21,493 nucleotides of DNA from Actinomycetes bacterium (GTDB lineage: Bacteria; Actinomycetota; CADDZG01; JAHWKV01). The translations under genes and the position numbers were made by a program. The stretch covers positions 1-21,493 of the forward strand of contig JAJCYF010000055.1 of the NCBI GenBank assembly GCA_029263035.1, given 5' to 3'. The notes below the pieces were generated by a model that was given only the letters and a program-made list of their open reading frames with translations, was not told the DNA's origin and made no database searches. The stretch's first letter is position 1. Every line of letters begins with the position of its first letter. Positions 7,467-16,101 of this stretch are shown one piece after another.

Positions 7467-8727
7467 TTGGCTGGCGCATGAAGATGCTCCCGACATGCAG
7501 TTCGACGAACTTGCGAGGATCCTCCGGAGGGCGGAAGTGAGCTAGTTCCCATCCGTCCGCGAAAGGTCCGTCTGACCAACCTTGGAAGCCGGGCGAGGTC
7601 TCGATTCCCTTCTTTACGTTTTGTTCTGCACGCCTTCGCTCCGTCTTGATGAAGAAGATGAGCGTTCCCTTGGTCTCCCGCACGGATAGCTGCCCGAGAT
7701 GCTGAGCGACCGCATCCTGCACCAACTTCGAGCCGGATCCAACCTTTAGCTCGGTGATGATGGGAATCAAGGTCGGGCGATCGGGGTCTGGAACAACGTA
7801 GATGTCGCTCCTCTTGCCCGCGCTCATGACCTCGCCCAGCGCCACCGGATAGACGGCATGCAGGGTTGCTAGGAGGAGATCCCGAAGAGCGTATTCGTCC
7901 AAGGTGCAGAATGAGCCCTTGGTGTGCTCCACTACTGACGCCCACCGTTGAATTATCGACAGGTAGGTCTTCCAGTCGCCGTCTCTAACCCTCAGGCGCG
8001 GGGGCAGACCGGCAACTGGGCCGGGCGCGGTATCTGCCGACTGATCTGGTTCATCAGTAATTCTGATCTGTGGCGGTGCGTACTCCGGGAGCGAAATGGC
8101 TTCGTAGAGTTCTTGAGCAGCGTCAGACTTGCGCCTTTCCTCCTTGACCCAACGCTCCAAATCTGATCGATACTGTTTCAGAAACTGAGTCGTCTGAGCG
8201 GCAACCGCGCGCACGATCGCCTCGACCCGCTCCTTCTGGTAGGCGAAAATCGTCCTGATGTCGGGAGGGTCGCCCTCGTATTCCACCCAGTACTCGAGCT
8301 CGCCGTTGTCGTTCCACTTCCAATGAGGAGGTGGCAGGTCTAATCCGGATTCTGGTTCCGGAACCGCTTCGGCGAGGTGATCGATGTCCGGGACCTCGTT
8401 TGGCCAGTAGTCAACCAATTCCCCGGAGCCGCTGATCGGCAAGACAAGGGCGATCCGGTGGACGGTTCGGCCATAATGCTTCCCCGCTCTTGAGCGTTTG
8501 CTTGCGATTCCGACCGCTGGGGGATTCAAACTGAGCCCTCGAGTAAGGCGATTAACGATTTCTCGGTCCGACAACTCAAGGTTCAAAGACCGTAGGTCGA
8601 TTTCGTACTGAATTTCGCTGACACGACCGGAAAGGTGCCCGGATAGGGTCCGGTATTCCTTGCGGAAGGGCGAGAAGGGTTTAGCGTCGCCTTTTGTGTT
8701 CAAGCGTGGTTCCCTAGCCGTCACCAA
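7408..8727 (-). CDS. PD-(D/E)XK nuclease-like protein, fourth gene of the type I RM operon
   Basis: A protein of 439 aa, unknown in detail. The start is set at TTG 8727 because AAAGGAG lies 8 nt upstream; GTG 8724 is nearly as good, and TTG 8766 would put the SD inside the gene. Residues 1-215 form an unrecognised mixed region with aromatic-rich WKWNDNGELEYWVEYEG (136-152) and a charged helix at 165-210. A Pro-rich linker follows (217-245). Residues 250-400 carry a nuclease-like core: LRDLLLATLHAVYP, G298-E299, SAGKRSDIYVV with D308, then IIPITELK-like E326-x-K328 and a following helix with Q337/Q342, the D...ExK layout of PD-(D/E)XK enzymes. The tail (415-439) is basic. It sits 20 nt after hsdR, so it probably acts with the RM system. 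Its base composition is lower in GC than hsdR and hsdM. Confidence 0.72.
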   Translation of the reverse strand: MVTAREPRLNTKGDAKPFSPFRKEYRTLSGHLSGRVSEIQYEIDLRSLNLELSDREIVNRLTRGLSLNPPAVGIASKRSRAGKHYGRTVHRIALVLPISGSGELVDYWPNEVPDIDHLAEAVPEPESGLDLPPPHWKWNDNGELEYWVEYEGDPPDIRTIFAYQKERVEAIVRAVAAQTTQFLKQYRSDLERWVKEERRKSDAAQELYEAISLPEYAPPQIRITDEPDQSADTAPGPVAGLPPRLRVRDGDWKTYLSIIQRWASVVEHTKGSFCTLDEYALRDLLLATLHAVYPVALGEVMSAGKRSDIYVVPDPDRPTLIPIITELKVGSGSKLVQDAVAQHLGQLSVRETKGTLIFFIKTERRRAEQNVKKGIETSPGFQGWSDGPFADGWELAHFRPPEDPRKFVELHVGSIFMRQPTTRDSGAPRTPSRQPGKRR

Positions 8728-8747
8728 CCCCTTGTCTCCTTTCTCTC

Positions 8748-11700
8748 CTACCCCGCCCGACCCCAACGGACCAACAGGTACTTCTCCTTCTCCACCGCGT
8801 CCAGCGCCTTGGTGCCGTTGGCCACCCGGACGAAGAACTCCGTGCGGAGCTCCTTGGGTCCTCCAGGCTTTTGGTACATCACCCTGGCTTCCACCGGGAA
8901 GCCGCTTGGGTCCACCTGGACCCGGCAGATGTCGTGGCCGTCGACGTGCAAGATCGCCGGGCGCACCATGGTGGCCGCCGCGTCGCCCATTGAGGCGGAA
9001 ATGATGTTCGCCAGGTGCTGCTGGAACCAGTCCCGGGGATCCTGAGTGGCCTTGGACCGGCTGGCGTAGTCCGCCTCCAGACCGTGGATGGTGCCGTCGT
9101 CGGCCACCCCGATCAGCAGCGTGCCGCCCTCCCGGGAGTTCAGGAAGGCGGCGATGGTCTTCAGGCTGGCCGTCTCCAGCGGCTTGAAGGTCTCGCCGGT
9201 CTCCTGCGCAGAGCGAAGACTTGCCTTGTACTCCAGGTGAGCCGACTCCCTGTCCGGCCCCAGCAGATCCCCGATGTCGCAGAACTCCTGATGCGCCGCC
9301 CTTGCCCGGCCCTGGATGAACGGCAGGTAGGTGTTAATGATCTCGGACTGCATGTCGGGGTTGTCTACGTAGGACAGCGCCAGTTCCTCGGAGACTCCCA
9401 ACTGGTCCAGCACCGCCCTCTCGAATTCCTTGTCCAGGATCAGCCGGAAGTTCTCTGCCGAGTTGGCCGTCGCCGCCCGGCGGATATCCGGCCGCTGGGT
9501 GAGCTTGTCGGCGATGGTGTCGTAGAAAACCCGGTCCTCCGGAGCGAAATCGGTGCCGAACCGCTCGTTCAGCCGCTGGATGATCTGCGACAGGGGCTCA
9601 AACTCCGGCAGGCGCCGCCCCTCGTTGCCGAAGATGGTGGTGACGGTGCCCAGGGTCTCGGTCAGCGCCACCGATCCCTCGAAGGTCTGCTCCATCCTGA
9701 GGTGCGTGAGCTCAACCTCGGGGTGGACGGCGTCGCTTCCCTCGCCCTTGAGGAAGGCCGATAGGGCCCGGCAGAACAGAAAGTCCCGCTCCAGCTTTAC
9801 ATCGGTGAACGAGACCACCTGCGAGAGGAAAGTGTAGGTGCGGATGAATCGCTTGAGAGAGTCCAGGAACCGGTCCCGCTCATCGGACTCCAGGTCGCGA
9901 AAGCGGTCGATGGCCGGCCCCAGCGCGGCGTGGATCCGGTCGTGAGCGATCTTGCCGCTGGCCAGCAGCAGAGCCACCGCCCGCTCCACCTCGTCCGGCC
10001 AGAGCACGCCGAACGGATCCAGCTCGTGACGGGTGTCGTACAGCAGGTTTGGATCGGTGGGGGGAGCTACCGTCTCTCCGTACCAGGGCTCGAAGGCGGC
10101 CTGTATGTCCTCGGCCTCGTTGCGGAAATCCAGCACGAAGGTGCCGTCCTTGCGGATGCCGTCCCGGTCGTAGATGCGGTTGAGGCGGGACAGGGTCTGC
10201 ACCGCCGCCAGTCCGGTGAGCGGCTTGTCGACGTACATCGCGTAGAGCTTGGGCTGGTCAAAGCCGGTCTGGTACTTCTCGGCCACCACCAGCAGCTGCC
10301 ACTCCTCACCGTCGAAGGCGTCTGCCGTTTGCGACTCGGGGATCTGGTTCATCGCCGACTCGGTCACCCAATCCCCGTCCAGGTCCAGGCCCCCGGAGAA
10401 GGCCACCAGCACCCCGACGTCCAGGTACCCCTTGTCCCGGATGTAGTGGTCGAGAGCATCCTTGTAGCGCGCCGCATGCTCCCGGGAGGCGGTGACCACC
10501 ATCGCCTTGGCCTGGCCGCCTATCTTGTGGTGCACGCGGCTGCGGTAGTGCTCTACGATCACCTCTGCCTTCTGCGCCAGCTGGTGCGGGTGCAGCGACA
10601 CGAATCGGGCGATGGCGGCCCGGGCCCGCGCCGGATCGTAGTCGGGGTCCTCCGGCGTGGTGCGCTCGATCTCCCAGTAGGTCCGGTAGGTGACGTAGTG
10701 GGCCAGCACATCCAGGATGAACTCCTCCTGGATGGCCTGGCGCATCGAATAAAGGTGAAACGGCACCTTGCGGCCGGTGGCCGGGTCGTAGCGGCCGAAC
10801 AGCTCGATGGTACGGCCCTTCGGGGTGGCGGTGAAGGCGAAGAATGACAGGTTGAGCTGCTTGCCCCGGGCCAGGGCGTTGGCCGCTAGGGCATCCTCGG
10901 CAGGGTCCGGGGCCTCGTCCGGGAGGGGTCCCGCCGGCCGGCTCCCCAGGACCTTCTTGAGGGCCGTGGCCGAATCGCCGGTCTGCGACGAGTGGGCTTC
11001 GTCGACGATCACCGCGTAGGTGCGTTCTGGCAGTGCCTCGATCTTGTCGATGACGAACGGGAACTTCTGCAGCGTGGTGATGACGATGCGGGCCTGCTCG
11101 CCGACCAGGGCTTCGGCCAGTTGCTGGGAGTTCTCGTCGATCCGCACCACCACTCCGTGGGCGTGCTCGAACTGGTAGATGGTGTCCTGAAGCTGCTTGT
11201 CCAGGATGCGCCGGTCGGTGATCACCACGACCTTGTCGAAGACCTTCCGATCGGCGGCGTTGTGCAGCGAGGACAGCCGGTGCGCCAGCCAGGCCAGGGT
11301 GTTGGACTTGCCCGAGCCGGCCGAGTGCTGAACCAGGTAGTCGTGGCCGGCGCCCTCGGCGCGGGCGGCCGCGGTCAGCTTGAGCACCGCATCCCACTGG
11401 TGGTAACGGGGAAAGATCACCGTCGAGGCCTTCCGGGAGCCCTTCGGCGCCGGTTCGACGTGTACGAACCGGTTCAGCAGATCCAGCCAGGCGTCCTGCT
11501 GCCAGACCTGTTCCCACAGATAGGCGGTGCGGTGGCCTGCCGGGTTGGGCGGGTTGCCCTTGCCCAGGTTGTGTCCGCGGTTGAAGGGAAGGAACCGGGT
11601 TTCCTTGCCAGCCAAACGGGCGGTCATCGCCACCTCCTCGGGGTCCACGGCGAAGTGCACCACGCACCGCCGGAGCAGCGGGTTACGGGTGTCGCGGTCG

Positions 11701-12242
11701 GTCCGGTACTGGGCGATCGCCTGCTTGAAGCCCTGGCCGGTGATGGGATTCTTCAACTCGGCGGTGGCGACTGGAATGCCGTTAACGAACAGGCCCAGGT
11801 CCACGGTCCTGGCCGACGACACCTCGTAGGGGAGCTGCTGGATGACGGTGAGACGGTTCTTGGCGTAGCGCTCCTGCAGCTCGGGGGTCAGCCCGGACGC
11901 CGGCCGGAAGTAGGCCAGCCGGAAAGTGGTGCCCAGGTCCACCACGCCGTGGCGAATTACGTCGACGGTGCCCCGCGCATCCAGTTCTTTGGCCACCCGG
12001 TCGGCGAACCCCCGCTCGGCCTTATCCGGATTGCCGCCGTAGAGGGTGACCAGCCGGTCCCACGCTTGGGCCTGGGTGGAGCGGATGAAGGCGAGGAGTT
12101 CGGTGAGGTCGAGGCCTTTGGCGGGATCGAAGCCGGTCGGGGGCCCCGGCTGGTTGCCGACCTTGAGGGCCTGGTAGCCGCCGGAGGTGATCAGTCGGTC
12201 GCAGACAAAGGCTTCAAAAGCGGCCTCGTCCGCCTTGCTCAA
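8748..12242 (-). CDS. hsdR: Type I restriction enzyme R subunit with C-terminal Schlafen/AlbA_2 domain
   Basis: Motor and nuclease subunit of a type I RM complex, translocating and cutting DNA lacking the HsdS-specified methylation. It has 1164 aa from TTG 12242, which overlaps the hsdS stop (TTGA). The N-terminal nuclease has D148 and A-E162-L-K164 with a downstream QAIAQYR helix. The SF2 translocase follows: Walker A HSAGSGKS (306-313), ITDRRILDKQ, VDEAH (413-417), TATPK (471-475), and later EKYQTGFDQP plus a QTLSRLNR motif VI. Helical HsdM-binding sequence occupies about 750-980. The last 165 residues are extra: ESAHLEYKASLR (999-1010), LKTIAAFLNSREGGTLLIGV and a DDG near 1048-1050, an AlbA_2/Schlafen-like fold normally found in regulators and in Schlafen RNases. 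No frame damage is seen. Confidence 0.95.
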   Translation of the reverse strand: MSKADEAAFEAFVCDRLITSGGYQALKVGNQPGPPTGFDPAKGLDLTELLAFIRSTQAQAWDRLVTLYGGNPDKAERGFADRVAKELDARGTVDVIRHGVVDLGTTFRLAYFRPASGLTPELQERYAKNRLTVIQQLPYEVSSARTVDLGLFVNGIPVATAELKNPITGQGFKQAIAQYRTDRDTRNPLLRRCVVHFAVDPEEVAMTARLAGKETRFLPFNRGHNLGKGNPPNPAGHRTAYLWEQVWQQDAWLDLLNRFVHVEPAPKGSRKASTVIFPRYHQWDAVLKLTAAARAEGAGHDYLVQHSAGSGKSNTLAWLAHRLSSLHNAADRKVFDKVVVITDRRILDKQLQDTIYQFEHAHGVVVRIDENSQQLAEALVGEQARIVITTLQKFPFVIDKIEALPERTYAVIVDEAHSSQTGDSATALKKVLGSRPAGPLPDEAPDPAEDALAANALARGKQLNLSFFAFTATPKGRTIELFGRYDPATGRKVPFHLYSMRQAIQEEFILDVLAHYVTYRTYWEIERTTPEDPDYDPARARAAIARFVSLHPHQLAQKAEVIVEHYRSRVHHKIGGQAKAMVVTASREHAARYKDALDHYIRDKGYLDVGVLVAFSGGLDLDGDWVTESAMNQIPESQTADAFDGEEWQLLVVAEKYQTGFDQPKLYAMYVDKPLTGLAAVQTLSRLNRIYDRDGIRKDGTFVLDFRNEAEDIQAAFEPWYGETVAPPTDPNLLYDTRHELDPFGVLWPDEVERAVALLLASGKIAHDRIHAALGPAIDRFRDLESDERDRFLDSLKRFIRTYTFLSQVVSFTDVKLERDFLFCRALSAFLKGEGSDAVHPEVELTHLRMEQTFEGSVALTETLGTVTTIFGNEGRRLPEFEPLSQIIQRLNERFGTDFAPEDRVFYDTIADKLTQRPDIRRAATANSAENFRLILDKEFERAVLDQLGVSEELALSYVDNPDMQSEIINTYLPFIQGRARAAHQEFCDIGDLLGPDRESAHLEYKASLRSAQETGETFKPLETASLKTIAAFLNSREGGTLLIGVADDGTIHGLEADYASRSKATQDPRDWFQQHLANIISASMGDAAATMVRPAILHVDGHDICRVQVDPSGFPVEARVMYQKPGGPKELRTEFFVRVANGTKALDAVEKEKYLLVRWGRAG

Positions 12243-13516
12243 GCGGCGGCCCCCGGGATCTCGACCTGCCCGGTAACGGCGGCGGTAATAAGCGCCTGCC
12301 GGCGCTCCTTAAGGAGGGCGATTTGCTCACTGACAAGTGATTGCAAGGTTGCCGTCTCACGCCTCTCGGCAGTGAGGATTCCCAACAACTCGTGGGACCT
12401 TTCTGGGGCCGGAAAGGGTATTCGGTGAGAGCGCAGTTGTTCCGCGGTCAAATGGGGGATGGTTGCTAGGTTTCCTTCACCAGCAAAAACGCCCATGTGT
12501 TTACAGACCCGAAGCCACTCAATCAACCATTCGACGGGCCAGCGTCCTCGCGAGCGAACCCGATGCAACGACTTCTGGTAATAGCACTCGTCGAGCTCAC
12601 CGTTCCACACGGCGGCCCTTCCGACGCCAGCTCCACCTTCGCATATCAGGAGGTCCCCGCTCTTTAGTTGATACTTATTACGTTCTGCAAGCGGGAAGTC
12701 CATAAATGCGATATCCGAAATATCGATTCTGTCCCACCTTATGTTGGCGTTTCGGAGATAGGGCCGCATATCACCATTCGCTGATCTGGCCTCATTGACC
12801 ATACGGCCCAGCAAAACGTCGTATCGAGAGTAGATGGGCGCTATCTCCCAAGCTACTGGTACATCCGGCAGCCACGGAAGGCCGGTCTTGCGACGTGCAC
12901 CATGCTCTTTCTTTCCCATTAAGACGGAGCGTGCAGAGGATATTAGCCGCTCATCCAGTTCGAGAAGCAGGCGGCGCTTCTTGGTGATGAGGGCGTCGAT
13001 GCGGGCGGTCTCGGCGTCGAGGAAGTCGGCGATCGAGCCTTGTTGTTCTTCGGGCGGTGCAGGAATCTTCAGGGCAGCTAGTTTCTCTGATGTGAGGTGG
13101 CCAAATGTTGACTTATTGCAATACACATCGAACCAGTTAATGGAGTAGAGGGCTTGAATTCCGTACCGGAGGAAGCGAAGGTCATTACCGCGTTCAGCCC
13201 GCACTCGATGGAGCGAATTCTGGATGACAGCGTTGCCTAGAAAGGGAGGTGCGAATTCCGCTCGTCCTACGTCTCCGCCTTCCGCAACGAGCAGATCACC
13301 CTCGCGTACCTCGTATTGCCTACGCTCTTTCTGCGTGGTCCACATCAGCGGCAGTTCGTCCGGTGGAGATGGCAAGTGTCCTGCGCGCAGGTAAGCCACC
13401 TCGATGTCTGTATTCGAATGTGGGAGGGGCTGGAGCATCTTCCCCAGTTGCAGCTCGGCCAAGTGACCGATCCTTATTAGCGGGAAGGTTGAGTTCGGGA
13501 AGGCTACATCGCTCAC
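12239..13516 (-). CDS. hsdS: Type I restriction-modification specificity subunit
   Basis: Determines the bipartite DNA target of the RM complex. It has 425 aa, a usual length for two target-recognition domains. GTG 13516 overlaps the hsdM stop (GTGA). TRD1 covers roughly 10-155 and TRD2 roughly 215-370; both contain the repeated G-DLL-x-x-EGG-x-x-GR core (GDLLVAEGGDVGR; GDLLICEGGAGVGR) and a LHRVR element. Each TRD is followed by a conserved coiled coil: IADFLDAETARIDALITKKR (163-182) and the LQSLVSEQIALLKERRQALI region near 395-415. The TRDs are clearly less GC-rich than the hsdM and hsdR genes around them, consistent with exchange of recognition domains. The target sequence cannot be read from the protein. 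Confidence 0.94.
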   Translation of the reverse strand: MSDVAFPNSTFPLIRIGHLAELQLGKMLQPLPHSNTDIEVAYLRAGHLPSPPDELPLMWTTQKERRQYEVREGDLLVAEGGDVGRAEFAPPFLGNAVIQNSLHRVRAERGNDLRFLRYGIQALYSINWFDVYCNKSTFGHLTSEKLAALKIPAPPEEQQGSIADFLDAETARIDALITKKRRLLLELDERLISSARSVLMGKKEHGARRKTGLPWLPDVPVAWEIAPIYSRYDVLLGRMVNEARSANGDMRPYLRNANIRWDRIDISDIAFMDFPLAERNKYQLKSGDLLICEGGAGVGRAAVWNGELDECYYQKSLHRVRSRGRWPVEWLIEWLRVCKHMGVFAGEGNLATIPHLTAEQLRSHRIPFPAPERSHELLGILTAERRETATLQSLVSEQIALLKERRQALITAAVTGQVEIPGAAA

Positions 13517-15540
13517 TCAGTCACCTCACGCAGTAGGTCCTGGACCTCCGCTTCCAGCTGCTTGATCTCGGCGTCTATCTCCTCCAGCGGGCGGGGTGGG
13601 ACGTACTTGTAGAAGTGGCGGGTCAGCGGGACCTCGTAACCGACCTTCGTCTTGTCGTAGTCCACCCAGGCATCCGGGACATAGGGCCGGACTTCGGCCT
13701 CCATGTAGTCGGCAACCGCACTCCGATACTCCAGGGTCGCCAGGCGGCCGGCAACTTCGGCCTCGTAGCTCACCCGCACGCCAGGCAGCGGCACGTTCTC
13801 GTTGTCCCTCAAATCCGGGTCCGGTAGGGCGTTTCCTTTGGCGTCCGTGACCGGGTCGGCGTCGGGATCCCTCACTGCCAACACATCCATCATCAACTTC
13901 TCCAGTGCCTTGCCCATGGCGCCCGCGTCCCTAAGTAGCGTCCGAACTTTCTTGGCTGCAACCTTCCCGTCGGCGAAGACCTCCCCCCAGGCGCCCTCCA
14001 GCCCGGCACGCAGCGCACCGTGGACCACCGGATCCAACCTGGCGATCCTGTGGTCGGCGTCGAATGCGGCCAGGGTCTCGTCGCTTACCTCCCACCGCAG
14101 CCGCAGCGGGCGTTCGACGGTAATCCGCAGGAAGCCAAAGGCCTCATTGGGGAAGATCTTCACCCGATCGCCCTCGGTAAAGTCGCCGTAGAGGCGAACG
14201 ATCTCGTCTATCTGCGCCAGGCTGACCTGCTTGCGCTTCTCGCCCAGGCTCTTGCGCATCTTGACGAACAGGTCGCGGGCATCCACCAGCTGGACCTTGC
14301 CCCGGCGCCGGGCGTCCTTGCGGTTAGTGACCACCCAGAAATACGTGGAGATGCCGGTGTTGTAGAAGAGTTGGTCGGGCAGGGCGACCACCGCCTCCAG
14401 CCAGTCGTTCTCGATGATCCAGCGCCGGATCTCGGACTCGCCGGACCCGGCAGCGCCGGTGAACAGCGGGGAGCCGTTGAAGACGATGGCCAGCCGGGAA
14501 CCGCCCTGGGAAACCGGCTTAATCTTAGAGATCATGTGCTGCAGGAACAGAAACGACCCATCGTTGATCCGGGGCAGACCGGCTCCGAACCGGCCGGCAA
14601 AGCCCTTGTTGTCGGCTTCGTCCCGGATGACGTCGGCCACCTTCTTCCACTCCACCCCGAAGGGCGGGTTGGCCAGCAGGTAGTCGACCTTCAGCCCCCC
14701 GTGCCCATCCTCAGTGAAGCTGTTGCCGTAGACGATGTGGCCGGCGTCCTGACCCTTAAGCATCATGTCGGAGCGGCAGACGGCATAGGTCTCGGCGTTC
14801 AACTCCTGACCGTAGACCTGCAGCCGGGCCTCCCGGTTGAGCTCACGCAGCCGGTCCTCGGCCACGCTCAGCATGCCGCCGGTGCCGCACGCTGGGTCGA
14901 GCAGAGTTTTGACGATGCCGGGCTTGGTCAAAAGGTCCCGGTCCTCGATGAACAACAGGTCTACCATCAGCCGGATGACCTCGCGTGGGGTGAAGTGTTC
15001 GCCGGCGGTTTCGTTGGACAGCTCGGAGAACTTGCGGATCAGCTCCTCGTACAGGTAGCCCATCTCCAGGTTGGACACCTTGTCTGGATGCAGGTCGATG
15101 GCCGCGAACTTCGACACCACCAGGTACAGCAGGTTGGAGCGGCCCAGCCGGGCGATCTGACTGGCGAAGTCGAACTTGTCCAGTACATCGCGGGCGCTGC
15201 TGGAGAAGCTGGCGATGTAGTGACTGAGGTTGTCGGCCAGGTCGTCGGGGGCGGCCAGCAAGGTGGAGAAGTTGTGCTGGGAGGTGTTGAAGAACTGCTC
15301 ACCGCCGGCGGCGCCGCGCAGGATCGGCTCTAAGTTGAGCGCCCTGCCCGCATACTTCGCGGCCTGCTCGTGCACCTCGTCACGGGTGGGTTCCATTACG
15401 CAGTCCAGGCGGCGCAGGACGGTCAACGGAAGGATGACCCGTCCGTACTCGGACTGCTTGTAGTCGCCGCGCAGCAGGTCGGCCACGGACCAGATAAACG
15501 CCGCGTGGTTTCGGATGACTTCGTTTTCGGTCCCCGCCAT
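13513..15540 (-). CDS. hsdM: Type I restriction-modification adenine methyltransferase subunit
   Basis: N6-adenine methyltransferase of the RM complex. It protects host DNA and, with HsdS and HsdR, forms the restriction complex. ATG 15540 is preferred (675 aa), because a TAGACT -10 box ends 7 nt upstream; the other ATG at 15546 is only 1 nt from the box and would be untranscribed. Counting from ATG 15546, the HsdM N-terminal helical domain occupies about 10-130, EHFTPREV (183-190) begins the catalytic domain, SAM motif I is DPACGTGG (217-224), and motif IV is NPPF (293-296). A 180-aa tail beyond the core resembles the long HsdM subclass and ends in a predicted coiled coil (LEEIDAEIKQLEAEVQDLL). 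It is the first gene of the operon. Confidence 0.95.
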   Translation of the reverse strand: MAGTENEVIRNHAAFIWSVADLLRGDYKQSEYGRVILPLTVLRRLDCVMEPTRDEVHEQAAKYAGRALNLEPILRGAAGGEQFFNTSQHNFSTLLAAPDDLADNLSHYIASFSSSARDVLDKFDFASQIARLGRSNLLYLVVSKFAAIDLHPDKVSNLEMGYLYEELIRKFSELSNETAGEHFTPREVIRLMVDLLFIEDRDLLTKPGIVKTLLDPACGTGGMLSVAEDRLRELNREARLQVYGQELNAETYAVCRSDMMLKGQDAGHIVYGNSFTEDGHGGLKVDYLLANPPFGVEWKKVADVIRDEADNKGFAGRFGAGLPRINDGSFLFLQHMISKIKPVSQGGSRLAIVFNGSPLFTGAAGSGESEIRRWIIENDWLEAVVALPDQLFYNTGISTYFWVVTNRKDARRRGKVQLVDARDLFVKMRKSLGEKRKQVSLAQIDEIVRLYGDFTEGDRVKIFPNEAFGFLRITVERPLRLRWEVSDETLAAFDADHRIARLDPVVHGALRAGLEGAWGEVFADGKVAAKKVRTLLRDAGAMGKALEKLMMDVLAVRDPDADPVTDAKGNALPDPDLRDNENVPLPGVRVSYEAEVAGRLATLEYRSAVADYMEAEVRPYVPDAWVDYDKTKVGYEVPLTRHFYKYVPPRPLEEIDAEIKQLEAEVQDLLREVTE

Positions 15541-15547
15541 GGGCATC

Positions 15548-15553
15548 AGTCTA
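15548..15553 (-). promoter_or_regulatory. Predicted -10 box of the hsdMSR operon
   Basis: TAGACT on the minus strand, seven bases before ATG 15540 with no Shine-Dalgarno between, so a leaderless mRNA is likely. No good -35 is present at the expected place; that place is instead occupied by the palindrome at 15567-15579, which suggests regulated rather than constitutive use. Confidence 0.45.
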
Positions 15554-15566
15554 GTGCTGCCATCTT

Positions 15567-15579
15567 TAGCGGACCGCTA
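15567..15579. promoter_or_regulatory. 13-bp palindrome over the hsdM -35 region, candidate operator
   Basis: A perfect inverted repeat TAGCGG-A-CCGCTA. It lies 14 nt upstream of the hsdM -10 box and so covers the -35 position. Such placement is usual for repressor or controller-protein operators. No regulator gene of the usual C-protein type is adjacent. The symmetry is directly visible; the regulatory role is inferred. Confidence 0.4.
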
Positions 15580-15916
15580 GTTTAGTAAAGGGTGCCGGTG
15601 TCCCTGACAGCTTAAGGTGCTTGATGTTACAAGCTACAACGGCCGCCGCGGGCCCAAGCCGACGCTTGACGCCAATAGTTGCCGGCAATGCGCTCGGCGA
15701 AGCGGGGCGTGGTGGCCCTCCAACACATTTGTCCCAGTTGCTCAAGGGATTCGCATCGAGCCGCTGAGCGAAACTTATGTGCGAGCAGTCGGCGTCTTGG
15801 TTGCCCCGCCGGATTAAACCGCCACCGTGGACCTGCGGTACCCGGAAATGCACTCGACGCCACCACGCCATAGTCACTTGCTAACGCATACGCAAGCAGG
15901 GCGCCCGCCCCGTACA
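15580..15916. other. Non-coding part of the RM / ABC-3C divergent region
   Basis: About 340 nt with no convincing gene. Both strands have short open frames (up to about 100 codons), but these lack starts with ribosome-binding sites or recognisable protein features. A GGTGCCGGTGTCCC segment next to AGTAAAG at 15583-15604 looks like a short mobile-element or REP-like end, but no matching copy was found in the window. No tRNA or CRISPR repeats were seen. Confidence 0.5.
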
Positions 15917-15945
15917 TCGACGGTTAGTCATGCAAGATGTAGGCT
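15917..15945 (+). promoter_or_regulatory. Predicted promoter of the ABC-3C operon
   Basis: A -35-like TCGACG (15917-15922), a 17-nt spacer and a -10-like TAGGCT (15940-15945). Six bases later comes ATG 15952, the start of a short ORF leading into the effector gene, which repeats the TANNNT-N6-ATG layout of other genes here. It is the best promoter candidate upstream of the effector. Confidence 0.4.
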
Positions 15946-15951
15946 GCGGCG

Positions 15952-16101
15952 ATGTCCACCGAGACGACGAGTAGCCGTCGACTCCACCTCACGCGAGACA
16001 TTCGGATAAGCACACCCTTGATCACGACTTCGAGCGGGCGCTGTGGTCGCTGGAGCAGGCCCGCTGTCCCACCTTTGCTTTGGTCAAGGCGGACTGCCTG
16101 A
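15952..16101 (+). CDS. Possible 49-aa leader ORF, or relic, before the ABC-3C effector
   Basis: Starts at ATG 15952, six bases after a TAGGCT -10 box, and ends in TGA overlapping the effector ATG (TGATG), which would couple translation. The product is Arg/Ser-rich (MSTETTSSRRLHLTRDIRIS...) with an unconvincing composition, so it may not be a true protein. The effector frame is also open back to 15975 and reads DHDFERALWSLEQ...KADCLMPNHPH there, with no ATG, GTG or TTG start before 16080. The two frames together resemble the start of a REP-associated Y1 transposase interrupted by a frameshift. Either view is tentative. Confidence 0.25.
   Translation: MSTETTSSRRLHLTRDIRISTPLITTSSGRCGRWSRPAVPPLLWSRRTA

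Noticed and set aside
10306..11667. 453-codon minus-strand frame within hsdR
   Set aside because: Out-of-frame shadow with Arg/Gly/Pro-rich composition, inside the translocase domain of hsdR.
15544..15546. ATG two codons upstream as the hsdM start
   Set aside because: Only 1 nt from the predicted -10 box, so it would lie before the transcription start; ATG 15540 fits better.
15566..15917. Overlapping minus-strand frames of about 100 codons upstream of hsdM
   Set aside because: No SD, no domain features, low-quality composition; treated as non-coding.
16080..16082. TTG as the effector start
   Set aside because: Adds VKADCL only; ATG 16101 gives the N-terminus expected for the family and couples to TGA by TGATG.
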